NCBI GenBank assembly: GCA_900547825.1
Contig: URII01000009.1
Location: forward strand, 1 to 57,863
Origin: an uncultured Porphyromonadaceae bacterium
GTDB taxonomy: Bacteria; Bacteroidota; Bacteroidia; Bacteroidales; Muribaculaceae
Direction: 5' to 3'
Length of the DNA: 57,863 nt
Shown here: positions 7,950-17,577 of the stretch, piece by piece
How the letters are laid out: each line of letters begins with the position of its first letter
Numbering within the stretch: the first letter of the stretch is position 1
The notes under the pieces: model-generated
What the model saw: only the letters and a program-made list of their open reading frames with translations
Database searches by the model: none
What the model was told of the DNA's origin: nothing
Program-made: the position numbers and the translations under genes

Positions 7950-10900
7950 ATGACTCCATTATCACAGACCCAGATAGGAATATATATCGAAAGCCTCCGC
8001 AACGAGGGGCAGAATATCTACCATACGCCGCACTTGGCGCTGATGCACGGTGTTGACGATCCTGAGCGGCTCGTAAAGGCCGTCCAGGCAGTAGTGGCCG
8101 CTTTCCCGAGCATTTCGGCGAGAGTAAAAGTGGATGACAACGGCACCCCTGTGCTTATTGACGCCTCGTCTACCGGGCCTGTGGAAGTGCAGCTGACCCG
8201 CACCACTGAGGAGAAGCTTATGCTTACAAGGAATGAGCTTATAAAACCGTTTGAGCTTGACGGCGGCACACTTGCACACATAAATGTGATCGCCACCGAA
8301 AAGCATGTATACCTGTTTACGGATTTTCATCATTCAATTTTTGACGGCCACTCCCATAAACTCTTTCTCAAAGCTGTTGATGCCGCTTATGTGGGTAAGG
8401 ATCTTGAAAAAGAGAATGTCACGATCTATGAGGTGGCCCGGCGCGAAAAAGAGGCCAGAAGCAGCGACGCTCTTGACCGTTGCCGTGCGGAATACGCCGA
8501 AATGCTCGGTGGGGCGGATACGGAATTGGAGATCATGCCTGATACGGCCGGTGTTGAGGAGGGTTATGCAACGCTTTCAGTGCCGGTAGGAATTGCCGGA
8601 AAAGATTATAAGGAATTCTGCCGTAGAATGGAAATGCCCAGCAGTGTGCCGGCTGTTGCGGCTATGGGGCTGGTTCTGTCGTCATTCTGCAACAAGGAGG
8701 ATGTGGTGTTCTCCACAATCTGGCATGGACGCAAAGGTCACGAGTTTGACCGTACTTTCGGCATGATGGTGAAGACAATCCCCGCGCGTGTCAGTGTAGG
8801 TGCCGGAGAGTCGGTTAGCTCGTTGCTGCGACATACGGCCCGGAGACTTAAAATTGCCCGCGACAACGGCCTTTACTCATTTGCGGATGTGGTGTCTGAA
8901 TTCGGCATCAATTCCGACTTTCTGTTCGCCTATCAGGGTGATTTTCTTGATCTGCCTCAGGTGGGCGGCGTACCGGTAGACGACATTATGTTGGAAAGCA
9001 TAGCCACAGGAGCCAGGATTACCGTAAATCTCAGCATAAAGCAGGGTGAAATGAGTGTTGAGGTGCAGTACCGCAGGGATCTTTATAGCAGCCGGCTTAT
9101 CAATGCGTTCGTGTCATCACTCGGAGAAATTTTGCGTGGCATGATATCCGGAAACCGTGATACTGATGTGCGTACACTTAGGCTTGTACCGGCCGAAGAT
9201 GAGAATGAGATATATACCCTCGGGCGAGGGCCTGAACAGGGAGGAGATCCGCAGGCCACAATTCCGGATCTGTTTGTAAAGGCTGCGGAACGCTATCCCG
9301 ACAATATAGCAGTGGTGTTCCGCGACCGGCGCATGACTTATGCCGAACTTGACAAAGTAACTGATGCCCTTGCGGCAGAACTTAAAGGGCGCTATGGCGT
9401 AAGAAAGGAAAGCATTGTGGGTGTTCTGATCGAGCGCTCGGAGCTTATGGCCGTGTTGCCGCTCGCCATAATGAAAGCCGGAGGAGCTTATATACCTCTT
9501 GACCCCCATTTCCCTGAGGAGCGACTCATGTTCATGGCTCAGGACGCCGGAGTGAAATTGATTATAGGGGATGACGGACTTGTGGCGGAAAAAATGCCCG
9601 CATTCAGCGGAGCTGTCATTAATGCGTCGGAAATAAGGGATCTCCCGGCTCCGGACTTCCGCCCTGCCATTGACACAACCCCTGATTCGTCCATGGTGGT
9701 ACTCTATACGTCCGGCTCCACCGGGAAGCCCAAGGGTGTTACGCTCGAGCAGCACAACATAGTGAACTTCTGCCACGCCTATACGGAGCTTACCGGCATG
9801 TCGGCCACTGATATAGCCGGTGCCTATGCGGCATTCGGATTCGACGCACACATGATGGATCTTTATCCCGCGTTGCTGAGCGGGGCCACGGTGCACATAT
9901 TCGACTCGGAGATAAGGCTTGATCTCACGGCTATGCACGGCTATATGGAGCGCGAACGCATCACAGTGATGTTTATGACTACCCAGATAGCGTGGCAGAT
10001 GGCCACACTCTTTGAATTCTCAACCCTTCGTGTGTTATCCGGTGGCGGTGAGAAACTTCCGCCGCTCGGGCCTCTGCCGTATGTGTTTTTCAATGTTTAC
10101 GGCCCCACGGAATGTTCGGTGCTCACCACAGCTTTCCGGCTTCATGACACCACCGACGGCCGCCTGATAGGCCGCCCGCTGGCCGGTTATGAGGTGAGGA
10201 TTCTCGACCGCAACCTCAGGCTGCTACCGGCGGGGGTTACAGGCGAACTCGTCATTATGGGAGCCGGAGTGGGTCGTGGATACCTGAACCGTCCGGAACT
10301 TACATCGGAAAAGTTCATTGAGATAGACGGTGTGAAAGCTTACCGAACCGGCGATCAGGCCCGGTGGACTGCCGACGGCGACATAGAATTTCTCGGACGC
10401 ATGGACGGTATGGTCAAACTCCGCGGATTGCGTATCGAACTCGGGGAAATTGAGGCTGTTGCCGCATCCCATCCCGATGTGGCCTCCTTTACGGCAGCGG
10501 TAAAGGAGATAGGTGGAGCAGGCAATCTTGTTGGATATTTCACTGTCCGCGAAGGTAGGGAACTGACGGCTGACGATCTCCGTGAATATATGGCCGGCGA
10601 GCTTACGGAGTTCATGGTTCCCGCTGTGATCATGAAACTTGACTCCATGCCGCTCACACCTAACGGAAAAGTTGACCGCCGCGCACTCCCGGTACCGGAA
10701 ATGGCGGTGGAGGAGCATGTGGAGCCGGCCACGGATATAGAGATAAAGGTAACCGGCATTGTGGCCGATATTCTCGGTCATGCGGATTTCGGTGTCACCA
10801 CCGGGCTTATTTCCGTGGGGCTGACCTCCCTTATGGTAATGCGCCTCGCAGCTGCGATAATGAAGAACCTCGGAGTCAAGCTCACGGCAAAGCAGATTAT

Positions 10901-13900
10901 GTCGGCGCCTACAGTCAGGGAAATAGCTGTGGCCATTGAGAGTGCCGGAACTGACACCACCGCACGGAAAGAAAGTTCCCGTCCGCGCCGCCGTTATTAT
11001 CCGCTCACTGAAAATCAGCGTGGCGTATACATCGACTGGGAGATGAACCGTGACGCTCTGCAATACAACATACCCCAGGCATTCCGCTTCGGCCCCGGCA
11101 CTGATACAGAGGCTCTGCGTAAGGCTGTGCTGAAAGTGGCTGACGCACATCCCGGCCTCAAGACACGGCTTTCGATCCGTGGCGGCGATGTGGTGCAGGA
11201 GCGCCGTGACGATGATATAGTGGACGTCGCCGTTACCGATCTTGCCGAACGGCCCACGCCTGAATTCTTCCAAAGCCTCGTCAAGCCTTTTGACCTTCTG
11301 TCCGACGCACTGTTCCGCTGCGGTATATTCCGCTATGGCAGCGAGGTGTATATGTTTATGGACACCCACCATATAATTTTCGACGGTGTGTCGGCAATGG
11401 TGTTTCAGCAGGAGCTTGCAAAAGCCTATGCGGGAGCAACGCTTGAGGCGGAGGAATACACGGCTCTGGATTATGCCCTTGATCAGAAAGAACTTGTTGA
11501 GAGCGAGGAAATGGACAAGGCCGCACAATGGTTTGACTCCCTGATAGGGGAGTCGGAACCGACACGCTATCCGCAGAACCGTAAGCCCGACAGCGATATA
11601 GCCGGAGAAATGGGAAGATTGCGGCTGAGAATCCCCTCGGAGGATATTAAAAAGTTCTGTGCCGCAGGTGGTGTCACACCGAGCAATTATCTCTTGTCCT
11701 CATTCCTTCAGCTTCTCCACCGTATTGTGCGTGAGGAGACTGTTCAGATCACCACCGTGACCAACGGACGCAGTGATCTGAGGCTGCTGAACTCCACCGG
11801 CATGTTTGTCAAGACTCTGCCGGTTGTGTCGCGCTGCAAGAATCCCGGTGTTTCGCCCCTTGAATTCGTGCGTGATATCCAGCAGCAGTTCATAACCTCC
11901 ACTGACTATGATTTCTATCCTTTCACATCACTTGTGGAGCGTAATGGGGTGCGTCCGGAGATAATGTATGTGTTCGAAGGCGGGATAAATCTCGGCGGCG
12001 ACGATGCCATGAAAGCCGAGAAGATACCGTTGAGGCTCGACACAGCCAAAGTGCCCCTTACGCTTCTTGTCTTCGAGCCGTCGGAGGGAGAATATGAATT
12101 AGTGGCTGAGTATGACACGTCGGTATATAACAAAGCCGATATGGAACTCCTGCTGAGAATGATGGCCTCCTTGAACCTCAGCCTTCCGGAAGTTGCCGCC
12201 GTCGGTCATGCTAAAATGGTTGATGACGACCAGGAGCATGAGCTTTCAGCCCTCAGAAATGGCCGCAGGTGCGAGGTTGAGTATGAATCATTCCATGGGG
12301 CAATGGAGATGCGCGCCGACGCCACTCCCGATGCTCCTGCTCTCGTGGCATGCGACCGCCGCATGACCTACCGGGAGTTCGATGAGGAATGCAACCGCGT
12401 GGCCAACGCTCTTATCAGCCGTGGAGTGCAACGCGGCGACAGGATTGTGATACTGCTTCCGCGCCGCTCTTATCTTATTACTGCTATCTACGGTACAATG
12501 AAAGCCGGGGCTGCCTACATACCCTGCGACCCCGACTATCCGGCCGACCGCATACGCCTCATCACCGAGGACAGCGGCGCACGCTACATAGTCACGACTT
12601 CCGACCGTCTCGGCATAGATCCCGGCCGCACCATCGATATAAATGATCTGCTTTCCGGAACCGACACCGCACGTCCTGCCGTGTCTATAGATCCTGAGGA
12701 TGTGGCATATATGATATATACGTCGGGATCAACGGGACGGCCCAAAGGGGTGATGATCCCGCACCGAGCCATAACCAATTATCTGTATGGCTACCGCAAG
12801 TTGTTCTTTGAGGACAATCCCGATATACGCACCCAGATGCTCATTGTCACGATATCGTTTGACGCATCGCTTGTGAATCTTGGCACCGCGCTGACCTCGG
12901 GCCACTGCCTTGTGCTTGCCGACGAGGAGGAATGCAAGGATGTGGTGTTGCTGTCGAAACTCATGCTTGAAAACCAGGTGGATTCGTTCGACATAACGCC
13001 GAGCCGCCTTGACGCCATGCTTGATCTACCCGAATTCCGGCAGGCCGTATCTATTGCCAAGCATATCAATATCGGTGGCGAGGGTTTCCAGTCCTCTCTT
13101 GTAACCAAGCTTTATGAGGCCGGCTTCCGTGGAATGACCGTCAACGAGTACGGCCCCACCGAGACTACCGTGGGCAGCAACCATGCTGTACTTCAGCCAG
13201 GAGGGCCTATTGTGGCCGGACGGCCTTTCATGAATATGAGCCAGCGGATTGTCGACGCCTGGGGTTCGGAACTTCCCGTAGGCGCTGTAGGCGAACTTTA
13301 CATATTTGGCCGCGGTGTAGGATTGGGTTACAACAAATTGCCTGAAAAAACCGCCGAGGCTTATGTCACATTCCATGGCGAGAGGGCTTACCGCACCGGC
13401 GACCTTGCCCGCTGGACTCCTGACGGTGAGGTTGTGATACTCGGACGCATCGACCATCAGGTGAAAATCCGCGGACTGCGCATTGAATTGGGCGAGATCG
13501 AGAATGTGGCTCGTACATTCCCCGGCATTCTTGCCGCTGCCGCCGATGTAAGGGAGATCAACAAGATCCAGCACCTGTGCCTTTATTACACCGCTGCCGC
13601 TGCCGTCGACAAAGAGGCTCTGCGCGAACATCTTGCCGCATCCCTCACGGAATATATGGTTCCGGATGCGTACACTCAGATAGAGCAGATGCCCCTTACC
13701 CCCAATGGAAAGACCAACCGCAAGGCTTTGCCCGAGCCTGAACTTGCTCCTCTCAACCCGTATGTGGAGCCGGAAGGGGATCTGGAAAAAGAGATAGCTC
13801 GGGTGTTCGGAGATATTCTGCAACGGGAGCTTATAGGTGCCAACGACGATTTTTTCGCCATAGGAGGTACCTCTATTTCCGCCATAAAGGTAGTGGCAGC

Positions 13901-15218
13901 TCTTGTGTCGGCCGGACATGCCATAACATATAAGAATGTTTTCGCCTGCCGCACTCCGAGAGCCATAGCAGCGATGCTTGAGGGCGGTGATCGGGCTGTG
14001 TCAGCCGTACCGGAGCCCGCATCATCCTCCGTCGTGGGCGAATCCGAATTTGCCGCTATTCTCAACCGCAACACAATTGATGCTTTCCGTGGTGGTGAGC
14101 GTCAGCCGATAGGCAATGTACTGCTTACGGGTGCCACCGGTTTCATGGGCATACACATGCTTCATGAGCTTCTCGGCAACACGGATTCAAACATCTGTTG
14201 CCTGCTCCGCTCACGGCAGGGACTGTCGGCCGAGAGCCGCTTGCGCACACTGCTGTTCTATTATTTCAACGACACGTTTGATGACGAGTTTGCCTCCGGA
14301 CGCCTCAGAGTGGTTGAGGGGGATGTCACCGCAGCAGTTCCGGACGCTATTGCGGAATGCGGCATAGACACTGTTATAAACTGTGCCGCCAATGTGAAAC
14401 ATTTCTCGGCAGGCGATGATATAGAGACAGTAAATGTGGAAAGTGTCCGTAATCTTGCCGCATTCTGTCTCGGCACCGGTGCGCGGCTTGTGCATGTATC
14501 CACGGTCAGCATCGCTGGCGAGAGTGTCAACGGTGTGCCTGATCCGTCAATCCTACTGACGGAAAAAATGTTTGACTTCGGCCAGAGCCTGTCAAATCAG
14601 TATGTACACTCCAAGTATGAGGCTGAGCGTGTCATATTGGAGAATATACGTGACCACGGCCTTAATGCCAAGATAATGCGTGTGGGCAATCTCTCGGCAC
14701 GTGGAAGCGACGGTGAGTTCCAGATCAATTCCCGCAGCAACGCCTTTATGGGCAAGCTTCGCGCCTATGCTATGCTCGGTTGCGCTCCCTATTCTGATCT
14801 TGACGCTCCCTGTGAATTCTCGCCTATCGATGAGGTGTGCCATGCAATAGTGCTCCTAAGCACCACGCCGGTGGATATGACGGTGTTCCAGCCCTGTAAC
14901 AATCACCGCTTCCCGCTTGGCGACGTGCTCCATATCCTGTCGGAGACCGGCATACCTGTCGAGCCTGTTGAGGCCGAGACATTCGAGGCTGCCAAGAATG
15001 AGGCCATGACGGAGACCGACACTGACCGTATCAGCGCCCTACAGCCCCTGTTGGCCTATGACTCCGGCACGGCAGGCCGCACGGCATTCATACGGTATGA
15101 CTCGTCGTTCACCAATCAGATTCTTTATCGCCTCGGGTTCCGATGGAACTATACTTCAAGCGAATATGTGAGGCAGTTTGTCAAAGCCATTTCATCACTG
15201 GATTATTTTTCGATATGA
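7950..15218 (+). CDS. Dimodular non-ribosomal peptide synthetase with terminal reductase (C-A-T-C-A-T-R)
   Basis: A 2,422-aa synthetase. C1 about 1-405 (HHSIFDG at 127); A1 about 425-905 (YTSGSTGKPKG at 586); T1 about 925-1000 (Ser960 in GLTSL); C2 about 1010-1420 (HHIIFDG at 1140); A2 about 1440-1895 (YTSGSTGRPKG at 1590); T2 about 1915-1990 (Ser1975 in GGTSIS); thioester reductase about 2040-2422 (TGATGFMG at 2060; catalytic Tyr2218/Lys2222 in YVHSK). All catalytic motifs are intact. There is no epimerase or thioesterase. The N-terminal C domain, with no module before it, implies capping by an acyl donor. The reductase should release an aldehyde (or alcohol). By hand alignment to PheA, the pocket residues are DAMFSGVVL (A1, hydrophobic-looking) and DAVDNGEVG (A2, acidic, suggesting a basic substrate). 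Predicted product: N-acyl dipeptide aldehyde. The stop overlaps the next start (ATGA). Confidence 0.95.
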   Translation: MTPLSQTQIGIYIESLRNEGQNIYHTPHLALMHGVDDPERLVKAVQAVVAAFPSISARVKVDDNGTPVLIDASSTGPVEVQLTRTTEEKLMLTRNELIKPFELDGGTLAHINVIATEKHVYLFTDFHHSIFDGHSHKLFLKAVDAAYVGKDLEKENVTIYEVARREKEARSSDALDRCRAEYAEMLGGADTELEIMPDTAGVEEGYATLSVPVGIAGKDYKEFCRRMEMPSSVPAVAAMGLVLSSFCNKEDVVFSTIWHGRKGHEFDRTFGMMVKTIPARVSVGAGESVSSLLRHTARRLKIARDNGLYSFADVVSEFGINSDFLFAYQGDFLDLPQVGGVPVDDIMLESIATGARITVNLSIKQGEMSVEVQYRRDLYSSRLINAFVSSLGEILRGMISGNRDTDVRTLRLVPAEDENEIYTLGRGPEQGGDPQATIPDLFVKAAERYPDNIAVVFRDRRMTYAELDKVTDALAAELKGRYGVRKESIVGVLIERSELMAVLPLAIMKAGGAYIPLDPHFPEERLMFMAQDAGVKLIIGDDGLVAEKMPAFSGAVINASEIRDLPAPDFRPAIDTTPDSSMVVLYTSGSTGKPKGVTLEQHNIVNFCHAYTELTGMSATDIAGAYAAFGFDAHMMDLYPALLSGATVHIFDSEIRLDLTAMHGYMERERITVMFMTTQIAWQMATLFEFSTLRVLSGGGEKLPPLGPLPYVFFNVYGPTECSVLTTAFRLHDTTDGRLIGRPLAGYEVRILDRNLRLLPAGVTGELVIMGAGVGRGYLNRPELTSEKFIEIDGVKAYRTGDQARWTADGDIEFLGRMDGMVKLRGLRIELGEIEAVAASHPDVASFTAAVKEIGGAGNLVGYFTVREGRELTADDLREYMAGELTEFMVPAVIMKLDSMPLTPNGKVDRRALPVPEMAVEEHVEPATDIEIKVTGIVADILGHADFGVTTGLISVGLTSLMVMRLAAAIMKNLGVKLTAKQIMSAPTVREIAVAIESAGTDTTARKESSRPRRRYYPLTENQRGVYIDWEMNRDALQYNIPQAFRFGPGTDTEALRKAVLKVADAHPGLKTRLSIRGGDVVQERRDDDIVDVAVTDLAERPTPEFFQSLVKPFDLLSDALFRCGIFRYGSEVYMFMDTHHIIFDGVSAMVFQQELAKAYAGATLEAEEYTALDYALDQKELVESEEMDKAAQWFDSLIGESEPTRYPQNRKPDSDIAGEMGRLRLRIPSEDIKKFCAAGGVTPSNYLLSSFLQLLHRIVREETVQITTVTNGRSDLRLLNSTGMFVKTLPVVSRCKNPGVSPLEFVRDIQQQFITSTDYDFYPFTSLVERNGVRPEIMYVFEGGINLGGDDAMKAEKIPLRLDTAKVPLTLLVFEPSEGEYELVAEYDTSVYNKADMELLLRMMASLNLSLPEVAAVGHAKMVDDDQEHELSALRNGRRCEVEYESFHGAMEMRADATPDAPALVACDRRMTYREFDEECNRVANALISRGVQRGDRIVILLPRRSYLITAIYGTMKAGAAYIPCDPDYPADRIRLITEDSGARYIVTTSDRLGIDPGRTIDINDLLSGTDTARPAVSIDPEDVAYMIYTSGSTGRPKGVMIPHRAITNYLYGYRKLFFEDNPDIRTQMLIVTISFDASLVNLGTALTSGHCLVLADEEECKDVVLLSKLMLENQVDSFDITPSRLDAMLDLPEFRQAVSIAKHINIGGEGFQSSLVTKLYEAGFRGMTVNEYGPTETTVGSNHAVLQPGGPIVAGRPFMNMSQRIVDAWGSELPVGAVGELYIFGRGVGLGYNKLPEKTAEAYVTFHGERAYRTGDLARWTPDGEVVILGRIDHQVKIRGLRIELGEIENVARTFPGILAAAADVREINKIQHLCLYYTAAAAVDKEALREHLAASLTEYMVPDAYTQIEQMPLTPNGKTNRKALPEPELAPLNPYVEPEGDLEKEIARVFGDILQRELIGANDDFFAIGGTSISAIKVVAALVSAGHAITYKNVFACRTPRAIAAMLEGGDRAVSAVPEPASSSVVGESEFAAILNRNTIDAFRGGERQPIGNVLLTGATGFMGIHMLHELLGNTDSNICCLLRSRQGLSAESRLRTLLFYYFNDTFDDEFASGRLRVVEGDVTAAVPDAIAECGIDTVINCAANVKHFSAGDDIETVNVESVRNLAAFCLGTGARLVHVSTVSIAGESVNGVPDPSILLTEKMFDFGQSLSNQYVHSKYEAERVILENIRDHGLNAKIMRVGNLSARGSDGEFQINSRSNAFMGKLRAYAMLGCAPYSDLDAPCEFSPIDEVCHAIVLLSTTPVDMTVFQPCNNHRFPLGDVLHILSETGIPVEPVEAETFEAAKNEAMTETDTDRISALQPLLAYDSGTAGRTAFIRYDSSFTNQILYRLGFRWNYTSSEYVRQFVKAISSLDYFSI

Positions 15219-16966
15219 CAGCCGTATCACACGTTAGTCAGAAACGTACGCCCTACCTTGTGGGGAAAGCGTTCCGCAGCTTCCTTCTCGCCTCTGTGCT
15301 TACGGCTGCCGCCTCGCAGGTAGGGGCACTTATCGACGGGCTTATGCTAAGCCGCTTCATCAACGAAGAAGCCATGAGTGCCATCAATGTCACAGGCCCC
15401 GTGACGCAGGCTCTGTTTGCAATCTGCATTCTGATTGGGGTGGGTGGAACCATGCTTGCCGGAATGGCTATCGGAAACCACGACCGCCCGGAGGCTTCCG
15501 TGATTTTTTCCGTAGTTACTGTCGTTGCCGGATCGGTGGGTATACTTCTCGGGATCCTCGGCATGGTGTTTATGCCGCAGCTTGTGGGCTTGTTATGCCC
15601 GGATCCGGCTTTGCAGGGCTACACATCGGCTTACCTTGAGGTTATTCTTCCTGCGTCGGCTGTGTATATGCTGATGGTTGTGGTGCAGATGTTTGTAACC
15701 CTCGACGGCGAACCACGCAGAGTTACGGCGGCGGTGACCACATGTATGGTGGTGAACCTCGTGCTCGACTACATATTCATAGTGTGGTGTGACTGGAGCA
15801 TGACCGGTGCCGCTGTGGCCACAGTGATAAGTTATCTTGGCTCTATCGCGGTGCTTTCGCCTCATTTTTTCCGCAAGGAGGCGCTGCGTTTCAGCCTTCC
15901 CCGTTCATTCAGGCGCATAGGCCGGATAGCGGCCATGGGCTTGCCGTTCGGCATAGCCACTGTGCTTATCGCCGTGCAGATGCTCGGCAACAATCTTGTG
16001 GCGATCCATTATCTCGGAGGCGCCGGCATTGTGGCGCTTTCCATATGTATGTATCTGCTGCGGTTCTCCATGATAATACTCACCGGCACTCTTGAATCGT
16101 TCCAGCCGGTTGCCGCCATACTCAAAGGGTCGGGCGACAACCGCGGTGTGTCGCTTGTGCTTGTAAAGGCATACCGTTTCCTTGCCGTAAGCCTTGCCTT
16201 GTTGGGACTGATTCTCGTGCTGTTCCCCGCATGGATAGCCGATCTGTTCGACATTACCGATCAGGCTTCAAGGGCCACGCTTCTCACGGCAATGCCCCCT
16301 TTTGCAGCCAATATACTTTTGCAGTGTTCGGTTTATCTTCTCATACCGGTCTATCAGCTTTACAGCCACCGTAAGCTGGCATTGCTCATATCTTTCGGTC
16401 AGCCCTTGCTGCCTATGGTGTGTTATTGGGCTCTTGCAGCGGCTGCTGATGCCGGTGAGGCATGGATAAATCCCTGGTGGGGATTCGCTGTGGGGCAGAT
16501 GCTTGTGGTTGTTATGTTGTTGCCGTCAGCCTTGCGGCGCAAAGGTAACCATATTCCGTTTGTGCTGATCCCGAGGGAAAATCCTGAGAATCTGTTCGAT
16601 GTGAGCATCAATCCCGCACTGGGTGACATGAAGGAGTGTCTTGTCTCCGCCGATAAATGGCTCCGGCAGAATGGCATTGATGATACATTGCGCCTGCGGG
16701 TGGAGCTTGCTTGCGAGGAGAGTGTGAAAAATATTGTTGAGCACGCCCTCCGTAACAGATCGGGACATTCGGAAATTGACTTGCGTATTGCTTTGGATCC
16801 CGATAAAATCACGGCTGTGATCCGCGACGAAGGTGTTCCGTTCAATCCCGTGGAACAGGATCCGGCTACCGGTCTCGGGCTTATGCTTGTGCGCCGTACA
16901 TGTGACTCCCAGAAGTATGAATACATCTTCCATCAGAACATGCTGACCATAGAGTGGAACCGCTGA
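15215..16966 (+). CDS. MATE-family transporter fused to an anti-sigma-type HATPase kinase domain
   Basis: A 583-aa fusion. Residues about 10-445 are a MATE-type 12-helix exporter (SQVGALIDGLMLSRF near the start, and repeated Gly/Ala-rich helices). About 455-583 form a cytosolic HATPase_c_2 domain of the RsbW/SpoIIAB class: N-box ELACEESVKNIVEHA (Glu501, Asn506), G1 DEGVPFNP and G2 GLGLMLVRR. The start at 15215 is chosen because its ATG overlaps the NRPS stop by 4 nt, a sign of translational coupling; a longer frame from 15143 lies inside the NRPS gene. The transporter probably exports the NRPS product. The kinase domain offers a docking or phosphorylation site for the STAS protein at 7622, so transport could be switched by the phosphorelay. 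The fusion is unusual to me. Whether the kinase is active cannot be seen. Confidence 0.9.
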   Translation: MTAVSHVSQKRTPYLVGKAFRSFLLASVLTAAASQVGALIDGLMLSRFINEEAMSAINVTGPVTQALFAICILIGVGGTMLAGMAIGNHDRPEASVIFSVVTVVAGSVGILLGILGMVFMPQLVGLLCPDPALQGYTSAYLEVILPASAVYMLMVVVQMFVTLDGEPRRVTAAVTTCMVVNLVLDYIFIVWCDWSMTGAAVATVISYLGSIAVLSPHFFRKEALRFSLPRSFRRIGRIAAMGLPFGIATVLIAVQMLGNNLVAIHYLGGAGIVALSICMYLLRFSMIILTGTLESFQPVAAILKGSGDNRGVSLVLVKAYRFLAVSLALLGLILVLFPAWIADLFDITDQASRATLLTAMPPFAANILLQCSVYLLIPVYQLYSHRKLALLISFGQPLLPMVCYWALAAAADAGEAWINPWWGFAVGQMLVVVMLLPSALRRKGNHIPFVLIPRENPENLFDVSINPALGDMKECLVSADKWLRQNGIDDTLRLRVELACEESVKNIVEHALRNRSGHSEIDLRIALDPDKITAVIRDEGVPFNPVEQDPATGLGLMLVRRTCDSQKYEYIFHQNMLTIEWNR

Positions 16967-16989
16967 ATGCCTCGCCCGCACCATTCTTT

Positions 16990-17481
16990 ATGCTTATAGC
17001 CGAATGCCCGGTGCCTCTGCCGCCTGACAGGCAGAGTGCCCTTGGCCGGGCGCTTCTCGCCAAGCTGCTTGTACGCCATTTCGGCATTGACCCTCTGCCT
17101 GAAATCAGGGTACGGGCCAATGGGAAACCATATTTTCCGCATCATCCCGGCATATGCTTCAATATATCCCATTGCCGGGCGGCTGTAATGGCCGTGGTGT
17201 CCTCAAAGGAAATAGGATGCGACATAGAGGATATAGCAGGCGCTCCCGACGGAGCGCTGCTTGATCTTGCTTTTTCCGTGCAGGAGAGAGCAGCCATATG
17301 CCGGAGCGTGGATCCGGCGCAGCAGCTGACGCGGATATGGACCCGTAAGGAAGCCTGTGTGAAATGCTCCGGCACAATACCCGATGATCCAGCCCGCTGG
17401 CCCTCCTCGGCTCCCGGCCTCACCACCTTCACTCCCCCCGGCAAACCCTATGTCTACTCCATCTGCACATCCCACGCCTGA
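16990..17481 (+). CDS. Sfp-type 4'-phosphopantetheinyl transferase
   Basis: A 163-aa enzyme that moves phosphopantetheine from CoA onto carrier-domain serines, here presumably Ser960 and Ser1975 of the NRPS. Family motifs are in order: NGKPYFP, FNISHC, GCDIEDI (Mg-binding Asp and Glu), FSVQERAAI and WTRKEACVKCSG (Lys/Glu). It is short for an Sfp protein but has the complete core. The start is uncertain. ATG at 16990 is chosen, 23 nt after the transporter stop; an in-frame GTG at 16954 overlaps that gene and would add 12 residues. It is the last gene of the operon. No obvious terminator hairpin follows before the convergent gene at 17578. Confidence 0.88.
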   Translation: MLIAECPVPLPPDRQSALGRALLAKLLVRHFGIDPLPEIRVRANGKPYFPHHPGICFNISHCRAAVMAVVSSKEIGCDIEDIAGAPDGALLDLAFSVQERAAICRSVDPAQQLTRIWTRKEACVKCSGTIPDDPARWPSSAPGLTTFTPPGKPYVYSICTSHA

Positions 17482-17577
17482 CCTCCGTGATGGGGCTATA
17501 TGATTGGTGTTGTGTAAAATGATGGATTTTACAAGTTCCGGAGATTCAGAATGTAGGGATTGACGGTATCGCCGGAA

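Noticed and set aside
10224..11528. 434-aa minus-strand ORF inside the NRPS gene
   Set aside because: It is antisense to intact adenylation, carrier and condensation domains; its His/Cys/Arg-rich composition is typical of a shadow frame in high-GC coding DNA.
15143..15214. Upstream extension of the MATE-kinase reading frame
   Set aside because: It overlaps the end of the NRPS reductase domain; the ATGA overlap at 15215 is the standard coupled start.
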